Positions 43,700-51,950 of a stretch of 64,000 nucleotides of DNA are shown here, in pieces; the first letter of the stretch is position 1, and the number at the start of each line of letters is the position of its first letter. A program made the position numbers and the translations under genes. The notes beneath the pieces are model-generated. The model saw nothing but the letters and a program-made list of their open reading frames with translations, was not told the origin of the DNA and did no database searches. The stretch is from contig CACZEK010000015.1 in the NCBI GenBank assembly GCA_902780135.1, positions 1 to 64,000 of the forward strand, read 5' to 3'. The DNA is from an uncultured bacterium (GTDB lineage: Bacteria; Verrucomicrobiota; Lentisphaeria; Victivallales; UBA1829).

Positions 43700-44617
43700 T
43701 TACTTCAAGTATTTTGAAAAGACCTTCTTAAAGGCGATTGCTTTTTCGCAATACCATTTGAAGTATTTCTCGTTTCCAATTAAATCCGTGAAATCTCCGG
43801 GAAGAGTCACAATAATTCGACTGGCCTTTTTTTCCGGCAGTTCCTGCCAGTCCATTTGAAAACCAAGTTCATTTTCTATTTTACTCTTGTATTGGAACAG
43901 GGAATAATAAAACTCCTTGTTGTCAGGGAAATAAAGCTCCGTTCCCAATTGACTTTTTGTAACGGTGAGCGAAATATGGCATTGTGCAGAACCTATAGGA
44001 AGGTTGAACCAGTGTTGAGGCTGCGGTTTGCGCCGGTTAAAATTCTTTTTGAATTCCGGCTGTTCCATTGCAAAGTCCAGAAAAGCCGTCCACCATGTAG
44101 CCTGTTTCAGGTTTCGTTCAGACAGGGAGGCATTTTGCCTGGTTGATTTGATCCAGTTGTTGGGAGATTCCAGAACAGTGAATTTAGGTGCCGGGTCTGA
44201 ACTCCCGATGACATAGATTTCTATCTGAACAAGAAAAACGCCGATGTCCGCGGCGGTATTATCGTTGAGCCACTGGACTGCCGCACGATGCTCATCTCTC
44301 GGTTTTTCCACAATCCAGACCAGAACTTTTGCGCCTCGCCCCGCCGCATAGGTGATCAGTTTGCCAAGATGGTCATGGTCTGTGTTGCCATACTGGTTTT
44401 CGATAATCACAAGCCGTTCGCCGCCGTCTTCTTTTGCGAGAATGTCAGCGCTGAAATCGCCGACGCCGGCTTCCGTTTCCTCTGCGAGAATTTCAACTCC
44501 TATTTCTTCACCAAGAAGTGAAATGTTCTCTTTTTCTGCAAGCCACGCGGAAAACTCGGGTTCTTTTTTCCAAATGCTTCTAATTGGGACAGTAGTTAAT
44601 TTGCCAAGCTGTTTCAT
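43700..44617 (-). CDS. DUF4268-family protein with nuclease-like N-terminal domain
   Basis: 305 aa. The N-terminal half matches the PD-(D/E)XK-like pattern of DUF4268 proteins: VGDFSADILAKEDG then VIIENQYGNTDHDHLGKLITYAAG, where Asp and the Glu of ENQ would be catalytic (Gln in place of the usual Lys). The C-terminal half (HWFNLPIGSAQCHISL, LYFPDNKEFYYSL) is the DUF4268 domain. It is clearly lower in GC than both neighbours and its stop is 4 bp from the convergent amidohydrolase stop, which suggests insertion by transfer. A role in defence or DNA processing is only guessed. Confidence 0.82.
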   Translation of the reverse strand: MKQLGKLTTVPIRSIWKKEPEFSAWLAEKENISLLGEEIGVEILAEETEAGVGDFSADILAKEDGGERLVIIENQYGNTDHDHLGKLITYAAGRGAKVLVWIVEKPRDEHRAAVQWLNDNTAADIGVFLVQIEIYVIGSSDPAPKFTVLESPNNWIKSTRQNASLSERNLKQATWWTAFLDFAMEQPEFKKNFNRRKPQPQHWFNLPIGSAQCHISLTVTKSQLGTELYFPDNKEFYYSLFQYKSKIENELGFQMDWQELPEKKASRIIVTLPGDFTDLIGNEKYFKWYCEKAIAFKKVFSKYLK

Positions 44618-44679
44618 GAAGAACCTCCGGTTGGAAAAACAAAAGGATCAGAGAATGATACTATCCGGGCTTGTCAGGC

Positions 44680-45873
44680 TCAGGCTTTTCCGGCTTTGAG
44701 CTCGTCGAGGAATTCGCCGATGCGGTCCATGGCGGTGCGGATTTCCTCCAGCGAGGTCGCGTAGGAACAGCGCACGTAGCCGTCGCCGCACGCGCCGAAG
44801 GCGTTGCCGGGCACGACCGCGACGTGTTTCGACTGGAGCAGCTTCACGGCGAAGTCCTGCGAATTGAGTCCGGACGAGGTGATGTTCGGGAAGACGTAGA
44901 ACGCGCCGTGCGGATTGAAGCAGGTGAGTCCCATCTCGTTGAGGCGGGAGACGATCACGTTTCGGCGGCCCTTGTACTCGGCGACCATGCGGAGCATGTC
45001 GGGACGCGCGCTCTTCAGCGCCTCCTCGGCGGCGTACTGCGCGGTGATGGGTGCGCAGAGCATGGTGTACTGGTGGATCTTCATCATGGCGTCGACGATG
45101 CTGTTCGGGCCGCAGGCGTATCCGATGCGGAATCCGGTCATGGCGAACGCCTTGGAGAACCCGTGCAGGAAGACGGTGCGTTCGCGCATGCCGGGGAGGG
45201 CGGCGATCGTGCGCATGGGCTCGTCGTCGTAGTGCAGCTCGGAATAGATGTGATCGGCGATCACGGCGAGGTCGTGCTTCACGGCGATCTTCGCGATGTC
45301 GCGCATCTGTTCGGGCGTGAGGACCGCGCCGGTCGGGTTGCAGGGAAAGTTCAGGATGATGGCGCGCGTGCGCGGCGTGACGGCCTTTTCGAGGTCGGCG
45401 GGGTCGAGCGCGAAGAGGTTTTTCTCCAGCGTGCTGACGGGGACGGGCACGCCGTGGGACATGCGGATCTCGGGGCCGTAGGAGACATAGCACGGTTCGT
45501 GGTAGATGATCTCGTCGCCGGGCGAGGTGATGGCGCGGATCGCGAGGTCGAAGGCTTCGCTGACGCCGACGGTCACGAGGCATTCCTTCTCCGGGCTGTA
45601 GCGCACGCCGAACGCGTCGTCGAGGTAGTCGCAGATCGCCCTGCGGAGGGAGAGAAGCCCGAGGTTGGACGTGTAGCTGGTGCGGCCGCGTTCGAGCGAG
45701 TACATGGCGCCCTCGCAGACGGACCACGGGGACACGAAATCGGGCTCGCCGATGCCCAGCGAGATCACGTCGGACATGGTGTTGACGAGGTCGAAGAAGT
45801 AGCGGATCCCGCTCTTCGGCAGGACGGAGATGTGCGGCGCTACGAAATCACGGCACGATTTTGAGTCGCTCAT
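44680..45873 (-). CDS. class I/II PLP aminotransferase (PatA/AraT type)
   Basis: 397 aa, fold type I. The start VISLGIGEPDF, LVTVGVSEAFDLAIRA, LNFPCNPTGAVL, DHIYSEL and PLP-lysine segment GFSKAFAMTGFRIGYA are characteristic of aspartate-aminotransferase subfamily I-gamma enzymes acting on aromatic or aspartate/alanine-type substrates. It overlaps the upstream Lrp regulator gene by 26 bp on the same strand, so the pair forms an operon in which Lrp probably senses the substrate amino acid. Exact substrate undetermined. Confidence 0.9.
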   Translation of the reverse strand: MSDSKSCRDFVAPHISVLPKSGIRYFFDLVNTMSDVISLGIGEPDFVSPWSVCEGAMYSLERGRTSYTSNLGLLSLRRAICDYLDDAFGVRYSPEKECLVTVGVSEAFDLAIRAITSPGDEIIYHEPCYVSYGPEIRMSHGVPVPVSTLEKNLFALDPADLEKAVTPRTRAIILNFPCNPTGAVLTPEQMRDIAKIAVKHDLAVIADHIYSELHYDDEPMRTIAALPGMRERTVFLHGFSKAFAMTGFRIGYACGPNSIVDAMMKIHQYTMLCAPITAQYAAEEALKSARPDMLRMVAEYKGRRNVIVSRLNEMGLTCFNPHGAFYVFPNITSSGLNSQDFAVKLLQSKHVAVVPGNAFGACGDGYVRCSYATSLEEIRTAMDRIGEFLDELKAGKA

Positions 45874-46342
45874 CGCGTTCCTCCTCCAGGAGCATGATCC
45901 CGGATTCTTTGTATTTCTTCAGCAGGAAATGGGTCCCGGTGGAAAGCACGCCGTCGATGGTGGCGAGCTTGCTGGAGACGAACGACGCGACTTCGTTGAG
46001 GTCCGCGCCGCGCACCTCGAGCATGAGGTCGTAGCCGCCGGACATCAGGTACAGGGCGGTTACCTGCGGGAAATTGCTCAGGCGGCGCGCGATGCGGTCG
46101 AATCCGCCCTCGCGTTCGGGGCGCACGCGCACCTCGATGATCGCCTTGACGGGCTTGTCGTGGAGGTTGTCCTCGTTGACGAGCGCATGGTAGCCGCGGA
46201 TGACGTTCCGGTTTTCGAGGTCGGCGATCTCTGCGGCGACTTCCTGTTCGGACGTGCCGAGCTGTTCGGCGAGGTCCGCGGCGGTCGTTTTCGCGTTCTT
46301 GACGAGTGCGTTCAGGATGTACTTGCGGTCTTCAAGTTTCAT
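45848..46342 (-). CDS. Lrp/AsnC-family transcriptional regulator
   Basis: 164 aa. The N-terminal helix-turn-helix (KTTAADLAEQLGTSEQEVAAEI) is followed by the RAM ligand domain (KAIIEVRVRPE, VTALYLMSGGYDLMLEV). Start ATG 46342 has GGAGG upstream and a promoter at 46375-46403. It is co-transcribed with the aminotransferase, a common pairing in which an amino acid controls both. Autoregulation is likely from family knowledge. Confidence 0.9.
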   Translation of the reverse strand: MKLEDRKYILNALVKNAKTTAADLAEQLGTSEQEVAAEIADLENRNVIRGYHALVNEDNLHDKPVKAIIEVRVRPEREGGFDRIARRLSNFPQVTALYLMSGGYDLMLEVRGADLNEVASFVSSKLATIDGVLSTGTHFLLKKYKESGIMLLEEERDERLKIVP

Positions 46343-46374
46343 GGGGGATACCTCCGGATTTCAAATCAATCTTT

Positions 46375-46403
46375 ACTATACATCTTTTCAGGCGAAAATA
46401 CAA
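46375..46403 (-). promoter_or_regulatory. promoter of the lrp-aminotransferase operon
   Basis: Minus strand TTGTAT (46398-46403), 17-bp spacer, TATAGT (46375-46380). Confidence 0.75.
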
Positions 46404-46507
46404 GCGATTCCGGCGAAAAAGTCTACCGGAACACTGTCGAAAAGGGTGCGCCGAATGCCGGACGCTGCCTTGTCACAGCATGCTGTGTGTCCGAGCGAAG
46501 CCGGACA

Positions 46508-47083
46508 CTATTCAGTGGAGGACTTGTCCTCCCGCGCGAGCAGCTCCTTCGCCGCGCTCAGCACGTCCCCGACGTCGACCGCCTGCGGGATCTTCTCGAT
46601 GTTCTGGTGCACGCCGTGCCCGGTGCGGACCAGCGCGACGCCGCGGCAACCGGCGTTGAGCCCCGCCTCCAGGTCGGATTCCTTGTCGCCGATCATGAAG
46701 GAGTTCGCGAGGTCGATGTCGAGGTCCTTCGCTGCGCGCAGAAAGAGTCCGGGCTTCGGCTTGCGGCAGTCGCAGTCGACGGCGTATTCCGGGATGACGC
46801 CCTTCTTGTGGTGGTAGCAGTAGTACGTCGCGTCGATGTGCGCGTCCTCCGCCTCAAGAAGCTCGTTCATGCGGGCGTCGACCGCCTTCAGCTCCGCCTC
46901 GGTAAAATACCCGCGCGCGATGCCGGACTGGTTGGACACGACGATGACCAGGCGTCCGGCGTCGTGCATGGCGCGGACCGCATCCGCGGCGAACGGGCAC
47001 AGCCGGACGAGGGCGGGATCGTGGATGTAGTCGGCCTCTTCGATGATGACGCCGTCGCGGTCGAAAAAACATGCCTGTCGCAT
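46508..47083 (-). CDS. gmhB: D-glycero-D-manno-heptose 1,7-bisphosphate 7-phosphatase
   Basis: 191 aa from ATG 47083, which follows AGGAG; the longer frame is not supported. HAD-IIIA phosphatase: FFDRDGVI (nucleophile Asp and acid/base Asp), VSNQSGIARGYF, the four-residue zinc cluster pattern around CYYHHKKGVI and DCDCRKPKPG, and IGDKESDLEAG. It removes the 7-phosphate in ADP-heptose synthesis. Other heptose genes (gmhA, hldE) are not in the window. An O-heptosyltransferase gene that would use ADP-heptose lies 5 kb away at 51951. Confidence 0.92.
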   Translation of the reverse strand: MRQACFFDRDGVIIEEADYIHDPALVRLCPFAADAVRAMHDAGRLVIVVSNQSGIARGYFTEAELKAVDARMNELLEAEDAHIDATYYCYHHKKGVIPEYAVDCDCRKPKPGLFLRAAKDLDIDLANSFMIGDKESDLEAGLNAGCRGVALVRTGHGVHQNIEKIPQAVDVGDVLSAAKELLAREDKSSTE

Positions 47084-47126
47084 GGGGGAGTCTCCTGGTT
47101 TGCGTTGCGGAAAAATACGTTCAATT

Positions 47127-47155
47127 AATGTAGCATGGCGCGGCGGAAAAAGCAA
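47127..47155 (-). promoter_or_regulatory. promoter of gmhB
   Basis: Minus strand TTGCTT (47150-47155), 17-bp spacer, TACATT (47127-47132). Confidence 0.6.
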
Positions 47156-47167
47156 GCATCCGGGCGC

Positions 47168-47203
47168 AAAAAAAGGACGGAGGCCTGTGGAAAGCCTCCG
47201 TCC
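47168..47203 (-). terminator. terminator of the RND pump operon
   Basis: Perfect 10-bp arms ggacggaggc (47175-47184) and gcctccgtcc (47194-47203); on the minus strand seven T follow (47168-47174). Confidence 0.92.
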
Positions 47204-47227
47204 GGACGTGCTGTTTTTGAGCCGGGG

Positions 47228-50200
47228 TTACGCGGGCTGCGCGCCCTCCGGGGCTGCGCCGGAAGCCGCGGCTTTCTGCTGTTTCCTGAGCGCCTTCTTC
47301 TCGCGGACGCGTTCGCGCCAGCCTTCCCATCCGGCGTAGAACGCGGGGATGAAGAAGAGCGTGATGAGCGTGGAGCTGGTGAGTCCGCCGATCACGGCGC
47401 GGGCGAGCGGGGCCTGGGATTCGCCGCCTTCGCCGAGGCCCAGCGCGAGCGGCACGAGGCCGAGCACGGTGGTGAGCGTGGTCATCAGGATGGGGCGCAG
47501 ACGGCGGCGTCCGGTTTCGCGGACGGCGACCGCCAGCGGGAGCTTGTCGCGGCGGCGCAACAGGTTTGCCGTGTCGACGAGCAGGATGGCGTTGTTCACC
47601 ACGATTCCGGCGAGCATGACGCATCCGATGAAGGACTGGATGTTGAACGTGGTGTAGGTGAGGAAGAGCATGAGGATGACGCCGATGGCGGCGAGCGGCA
47701 CGGAGAACATGACGATGAGCGGGTCGATCAGGGATTCGAACTGGCACGCCATGACCATGTAGACCAGGACGAGCGCGAGCGCGAACGCCATGCCGAGCTC
47801 GTGGAAGGTCTCCTGCTGGTCCTCGTAGTCGCCGGAGAACGAGATGGTGAAGTCGGCGGGCAGCGGGTAGAGCGACTTGATCTTCTCCTGCATCTCCTCG
47901 ACGGCGGACCCGAGGTCGCGGTCGTAGAGGTTGGCGGAGACGGTCAGGTTGCGCTGCTGGTTCTTGCGTTCGATGGTGACCGGGCCGAGGACTTTCTCGG
48001 TGGTGAGGAAGTTGCGGAGCGCGACGTTCTCGCCGTCGCCGTTGCGGACGGTGAGGTCGAGGAGCGAGTCGGTGTTCATGTACTTTGCGTCCTTGACCTT
48101 CACGATGATCTTGTACTCGTAGCCGTTTTCGCGGAAGTAGTTCGCCTGCGTTCCGGCGAGGCCGAGGCGGAGGCCGTTCGCGATGGTGTTCACGTCGACC
48201 TTCATCTTGCCCGCCTTTTCGCGGTCGATGATCACGCGGTTTTCCGGCATGCCGATGTCGCGGGAGAGCTTGGCGTCGGTCACGCCCTCAACCGTGAGGC
48301 AGAGCGCCTGCACGCGGCGGGCGAGGTCCTCGGCGGTCTCGAAGTCGTAGCCGCGGATGTCGATCTGGATGGCGTCGCCGCCCGCGCCGCGTCCGCCCAT
48401 GAAGGACTGCGCGGAGCGCACGCGGAAGATCGTGCCGGGGAGCTTGTTGAGCTTCTTGCCGAGGCGCGCGGCGATGGATTCGATGTCCTCGCTGCGTTCG
48501 GTCCTCGGGACGAGCTTCAGGTTGTAGGTCGCCTTGTGCGCGCCGGAGGAGTTCCAGGTGGACGCGCCGGCGGAGGAGGTCCAGTGCTTGAGTCCGGGGA
48601 CTTCCGAGCGGATGATCTGCTCGGTGGCGATGACGGTCTCGTTCACGAATTCGGGGCCTGTGCCGACGGCGTCCTCCATGTTGATGCGGATCTGTCCCTC
48701 GTCGGTCTTCGGCATGAGCTCGGTGCCGATGAGCGGGGCGATCACGAAGCAGAAGGACAGGATGCCGACGCTGAGGATGATGGTGACGAGCTTGTGGCGC
48801 AGGACGGAGTCGAGGGCGTCGGCGTAGTAGTCGGCGAGCGCGTCGAAGCCCTTCTTCGAGATGCGGGCGAACCAGGCGATGAACCCGGTCTTCTTCGATT
48901 CGCTTTCGGTGAGCATCTGCCCGCAGAGCATCGGCACGATGGTGAGGGCGGACACGAGCGAGCAGAGCAGGGCGAACGCGATCACGTACGCGAGCTGCTT
49001 GAACATGACGCCCGCCATGCCCTTCATGAAGACCATGGGCAGGAAGACGGCGACGGTGGTGAGCGTACTGGAGATGAGGGCGCTGGTGACTTCGCTGGCG
49101 CCCTGCCTGGCGGCTTCCTTGCGCGGCATGCCGCCGTCGTGCAGTCGCACGGTGTTTTCCAGCACCACGATGGAGTTGTCCACGAGCATGCCGACGCCGA
49201 GCGCGAGGCCGCCGAGCGTCATGATGTTCAGCGTGAACCCGCAGAAATAGATGAGTGCGAAGGTGGCGACGATGGACAGCGGGATGCTGATGGCGATGAT
49301 GAGCGTGCTTCGGATGTTGCAGAGGAAGACGAACAGGATCAGGATGGCGAGGAGGCCGCCGGAAACGGCGGTGTTCGACACGTTGTTGATGGACCGCTGG
49401 ATGTATTCGGATTCGTCGGTGACGGGGACGATGTTGAAGCTGCCGGCGAGTTCGGCGTTGATCTTTTCGAGTTCCTTGCGGACCTCGCGCGCCACGCCGA
49501 CGGTGTTGGACCCGGACTGCTTGTAGACCTCGATGTAGATGCCGGGCTTGCCGTTGATGCGGACGTAGCGCGTGGCTTCCTCGTGGGTGTCGACCACTTC
49601 GGCGACGTCGCGGATGCAGACCGCGGAGCCGTCTGGCCCGACCGTGAGGAAGAGGTTGCGGATCTCGTCGAGGTTGTTGAACGTGCCGATGGTGCGGAGG
49701 CGGACGTCGAGCGTGCCGGACTTCTGGTTGCCGGCGGGCGTGGTCACGTTCGCGCTGCGGAGCTTGTTCAGGATGTCGGTGAGCGGGACGCGGAGGAGCT
49801 TCGCCTTGTCGACGTCGAGCAGGACGTGGATTTCGCGGTCGTAGCCGCCGCTGACGTTCGCGCTGGCGACGCCCTCGACGCGCTCGAAGCGGTAGACGAC
49901 GCTGTCCTCAAGGTACTTCTTGGCTTTCGTCAGGTCCATGTCCGTGCTCACGCCCAGGCGCATGATCGGCATGGAGGCGGAGTTGAAGCGGATGAGCATC
50001 GGGCGGTCGACGTCGTCCGGGAGCATTTTCAGCGCGCGGTCGATGCGGTCGCGGATGTCGGAGATGGCGTTGTCGAGGTTGGTGCCCCAGGTGAAGCGCA
50101 CGATGACGGAGCTGGTCTCCTCGGAGCTGATGGAGGTGATCTCCTCGATGCCGGTGACCGCGCTGATCTGACGTTCGATCGGGCGCGTGATGAGTTCCTC

Positions 50201-50377
50201 GACTTCCTGCGGCGACGCGTCGTCGTAGAACGTGGTGATGGAGCACGCGGGGAAGTCGATCTCCGGGAAGAGGTCCACGGGGAGATATTTCAGCGAGATG
50301 CCGCCCAGCACCAGCGTGATGCAGGCGAGCATCGAGATGAAAATCGGACGTTCGACTGAGAAGTCAGCTAATTTCAT
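47228..50377 (-). CDS. RND-family efflux pump inner-membrane transporter (AcrB/MexB type)
   Basis: 1049 aa, the standard length of HAE1-type pumps. The N-terminus FSVERPIFISMLACITLVLGGISLKYLPVDLFPEIDFP is typical. The central GxxLGxxVDNSIVVLEN segment (helix 4, with the proton-relay Asp) is present, as is the second repeat with its AGIVVNNAILLVDT segment. Two periplasmic porter loops lie between helix 1/2 and 7/8. It overlaps the adaptor gene by 4 bp. No TolC-like outer membrane gene is in the window. It exports hydrophobic compounds or drugs; the substrate is unknown. Confidence 0.94.
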   Translation of the reverse strand: MKLADFSVERPIFISMLACITLVLGGISLKYLPVDLFPEIDFPACSITTFYDDASPQEVEELITRPIERQISAVTGIEEITSISSEETSSVIVRFTWGTNLDNAISDIRDRIDRALKMLPDDVDRPMLIRFNSASMPIMRLGVSTDMDLTKAKKYLEDSVVYRFERVEGVASANVSGGYDREIHVLLDVDKAKLLRVPLTDILNKLRSANVTTPAGNQKSGTLDVRLRTIGTFNNLDEIRNLFLTVGPDGSAVCIRDVAEVVDTHEEATRYVRINGKPGIYIEVYKQSGSNTVGVAREVRKELEKINAELAGSFNIVPVTDESEYIQRSINNVSNTAVSGGLLAILILFVFLCNIRSTLIIAISIPLSIVATFALIYFCGFTLNIMTLGGLALGVGMLVDNSIVVLENTVRLHDGGMPRKEAARQGASEVTSALISSTLTTVAVFLPMVFMKGMAGVMFKQLAYVIAFALLCSLVSALTIVPMLCGQMLTESESKKTGFIAWFARISKKGFDALADYYADALDSVLRHKLVTIILSVGILSFCFVIAPLIGTELMPKTDEGQIRINMEDAVGTGPEFVNETVIATEQIIRSEVPGLKHWTSSAGASTWNSSGAHKATYNLKLVPRTERSEDIESIAARLGKKLNKLPGTIFRVRSAQSFMGGRGAGGDAIQIDIRGYDFETAEDLARRVQALCLTVEGVTDAKLSRDIGMPENRVIIDREKAGKMKVDVNTIANGLRLGLAGTQANYFRENGYEYKIIVKVKDAKYMNTDSLLDLTVRNGDGENVALRNFLTTEKVLGPVTIERKNQQRNLTVSANLYDRDLGSAVEEMQEKIKSLYPLPADFTISFSGDYEDQQETFHELGMAFALALVLVYMVMACQFESLIDPLIVMFSVPLAAIGVILMLFLTYTTFNIQSFIGCVMLAGIVVNNAILLVDTANLLRRRDKLPLAVAVRETGRRRLRPILMTTLTTVLGLVPLALGLGEGGESQAPLARAVIGGLTSSTLITLFFIPAFYAGWEGWRERVREKKALRKQQKAAASGAAPEGAQPA

Positions 50378-51720
50378 TGTGCTTTGTCTCCGGATGCGGC
50401 GGGGACGGCCTGCGGTTTCTGTTCGGTCCCGGCGGGCTGCTGTTCGGGCTGCTTGTCCTGTTCCTGCGCGGTCCCGGGCGCCTTCTCCGCGGACTGCTGT
50501 TCGGCTTTCTTCGCCGCCTCGGCGGCGATGGATTCCGCCATGTGCAGGCGGCTGAGCCGGGAGATTTCGACATGCTTGCCGGTTTCGAGCATGTGGTTGC
50601 CGACGGTCACGATCAGGTCTCTGTCCTTGAATTCGGGCGAGAGGATCTCCACGCGGGTGCGGTCCTCAAGTCCGGTGGTCACGGGCACGAACTTCGCGGT
50701 CTGGTCGGGATTGATGGTGAAGACGCCGCGCTGGTCGTTCCGGGTAAGGATGGCGTTCGGCGGGATGGTCTGCGTGTTCTTGTGCTCGGAGAGGACGATG
50801 CGGACGCGCACGAACATGCCGGGGCGGAGACGGAAATCCTTGTTCGGGATGGAGAGGATGGCGACCACGGTGCGGGTGCTTTCGGCGAGTTCGTTGGAGA
50901 TCATTTCCACGGTGCCTTCGAACTTGACGCCCGGATAGGCGTCCGTGGTGACTTCGGCCTTCTGTCCGACCTGGAGGAACCGGAAGTCGCGTTCGATGAT
51001 CGGGATCCTCGCCTTGATGCGGTCGATCTCGATGATCTTCAGGAGAGGCTTGCCGGGGGAGACGAGCGTGCCTTCGTCGACGTAGCGGTCGCCGACGTGG
51101 CGGATGTCGGAGCCGGAGTTCCACTCGGCGTAGATTTTGGTGTTGTCGAGCTTGACCTTTGCGGCGGCGAGCCTGGCTTCGCAGCTCTGGATGTTGGCTT
51201 CGCTCTGGATGAGCGCGGCTTCCTGGACCTTCATGGCGCTTTCGGCGTTTTCGAATTCGGAATCGCTGGTGGCGTTGCGGTCGTGGAGGAGTTTCAGGCG
51301 TTCGTACTGGGACGTGCGGAGCTTGAGCTGCGCCTTCACTTCGACGTCCTTCGCCTTTGCGACTTCGAGGTCGGCTTCCGCCTGACGGACTGCCTGGTCG
51401 TAGTTGGAGTCGTCGAGCTGGGCGATGAGGTCGCCCTTCTTGATCTTGTCGCCGATGTCGAATTTCAGGACGTCAAGCTTGGCGGAGACTTCGGGATCGA
51501 TGTCGAAGGAGCTCCATGCCTGCGTCGTGCCGGAGTAGACGCGTTCGTCAAGCATGGTGATGTGTTCCGGGGTGACCACGTTCACGACGATGGCGTCCTC
51601 CGGGCGTTTCTGGGCTTTTCTTTCCTCCTCTTTTACGGATTCCTGGTACCGCTGCCAGGCAAAAACGGCGATCGCGGCAAACGCCGCGATAAGCGCCAGC
51701 AGAACAATTTTCTTTCCCAT
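50374..51720 (-). CDS. RND efflux pump periplasmic adaptor (membrane fusion protein)
   Basis: 448 aa with an N-terminal membrane anchor (KIVLLALIAAFAAIAVFAW). The lipoyl-like and hairpin domains follow: DIGDKIKKGDLIAQLDDSNYDQAVRQAEADLEVAKA and the coiled-coil with repeated Ala/Glu/Lys. Beta-barrel segment IDRIKARIPIIERDFRFLQVGQKAEV is typical of the HlyD/AcrA type. The C-terminal tail is rich in Ala, Gln, Pro and Glu (low complexity, about 60 residues). It is first in the operon with the pump and would link it to an outer-membrane channel encoded elsewhere. Confidence 0.92.
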   Translation of the reverse strand: MGKKIVLLALIAAFAAIAVFAWQRYQESVKEEERKAQKRPEDAIVVNVVTPEHITMLDERVYSGTTQAWSSFDIDPEVSAKLDVLKFDIGDKIKKGDLIAQLDDSNYDQAVRQAEADLEVAKAKDVEVKAQLKLRTSQYERLKLLHDRNATSDSEFENAESAMKVQEAALIQSEANIQSCEARLAAAKVKLDNTKIYAEWNSGSDIRHVGDRYVDEGTLVSPGKPLLKIIEIDRIKARIPIIERDFRFLQVGQKAEVTTDAYPGVKFEGTVEMISNELAESTRTVVAILSIPNKDFRLRPGMFVRVRIVLSEHKNTQTIPPNAILTRNDQRGVFTINPDQTAKFVPVTTGLEDRTRVEILSPEFKDRDLIVTVGNHMLETGKHVEISRLSRLHMAESIAAEAAKKAEQQSAEKAPGTAQEQDKQPEQQPAGTEQKPQAVPAASGDKAQ

Positions 51721-51760
51721 TTATAGTTTTCTCCAAAAGGTTTGGTTTTGTTTTTAATTC

Positions 51761-51787
51761 GATGTGCGAATTATAAATTAGCACATC
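51761..51787. promoter_or_regulatory. 27-bp dyad in the RND pump promoter region, operator candidate
   Basis: Perfect 7-bp arms GATGTGC (51761-51767) and GCACATC (51781-51787) with a 13-bp AT-rich spacer containing TATAAT on the minus strand (51770-51775). TTGATT at 51797-51802 is 21 bp from it. A smaller dyad AATTC-GATGTGC-GAATT overlaps the left arm. The position, about 45 bp before the adaptor ATG, suits regulator binding. Confidence 0.6.
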
Positions 51788-51874
51788 TTTTGAAAAAATC
51801 AAGCCTGCGGGGAATACAATACTGAAAAAATGGTATTAAAAGGAAAAATAAAGGGAGAAAAGCCGGAGCCCGTC

Positions 51875-51903
51875 TTGACTTTTTCCCGTCGCCGTGCTAT
51901 TGT
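51875..51903 (+). promoter_or_regulatory. promoter of the O-heptosyltransferase gene
   Basis: TTGACT (51875-51880), 17-bp spacer, TATTGT (51898-51903); the spacer end gccgtgc matches the DA1-like promoters. Confidence 0.75.
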
Positions 51904-51950
51904 TTTTACGATTCGTCCAATTAAGCTTCATTTTTTTAAGGAGAAATACC

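Noticed and set aside
46474..46508. Terminator after gmhB
   Set aside because: The region holds palindromes (CACAGCATGCTGTG and GTGTCCG/CGGACAC), but no T-run follows on the minus strand.
47135..50359. Open frame of 1074 codons on the plus strand opposite the RND pump
   Set aside because: Asp/Glu/Val-rich translation without motifs; the minus strand encodes a complete RND transporter.
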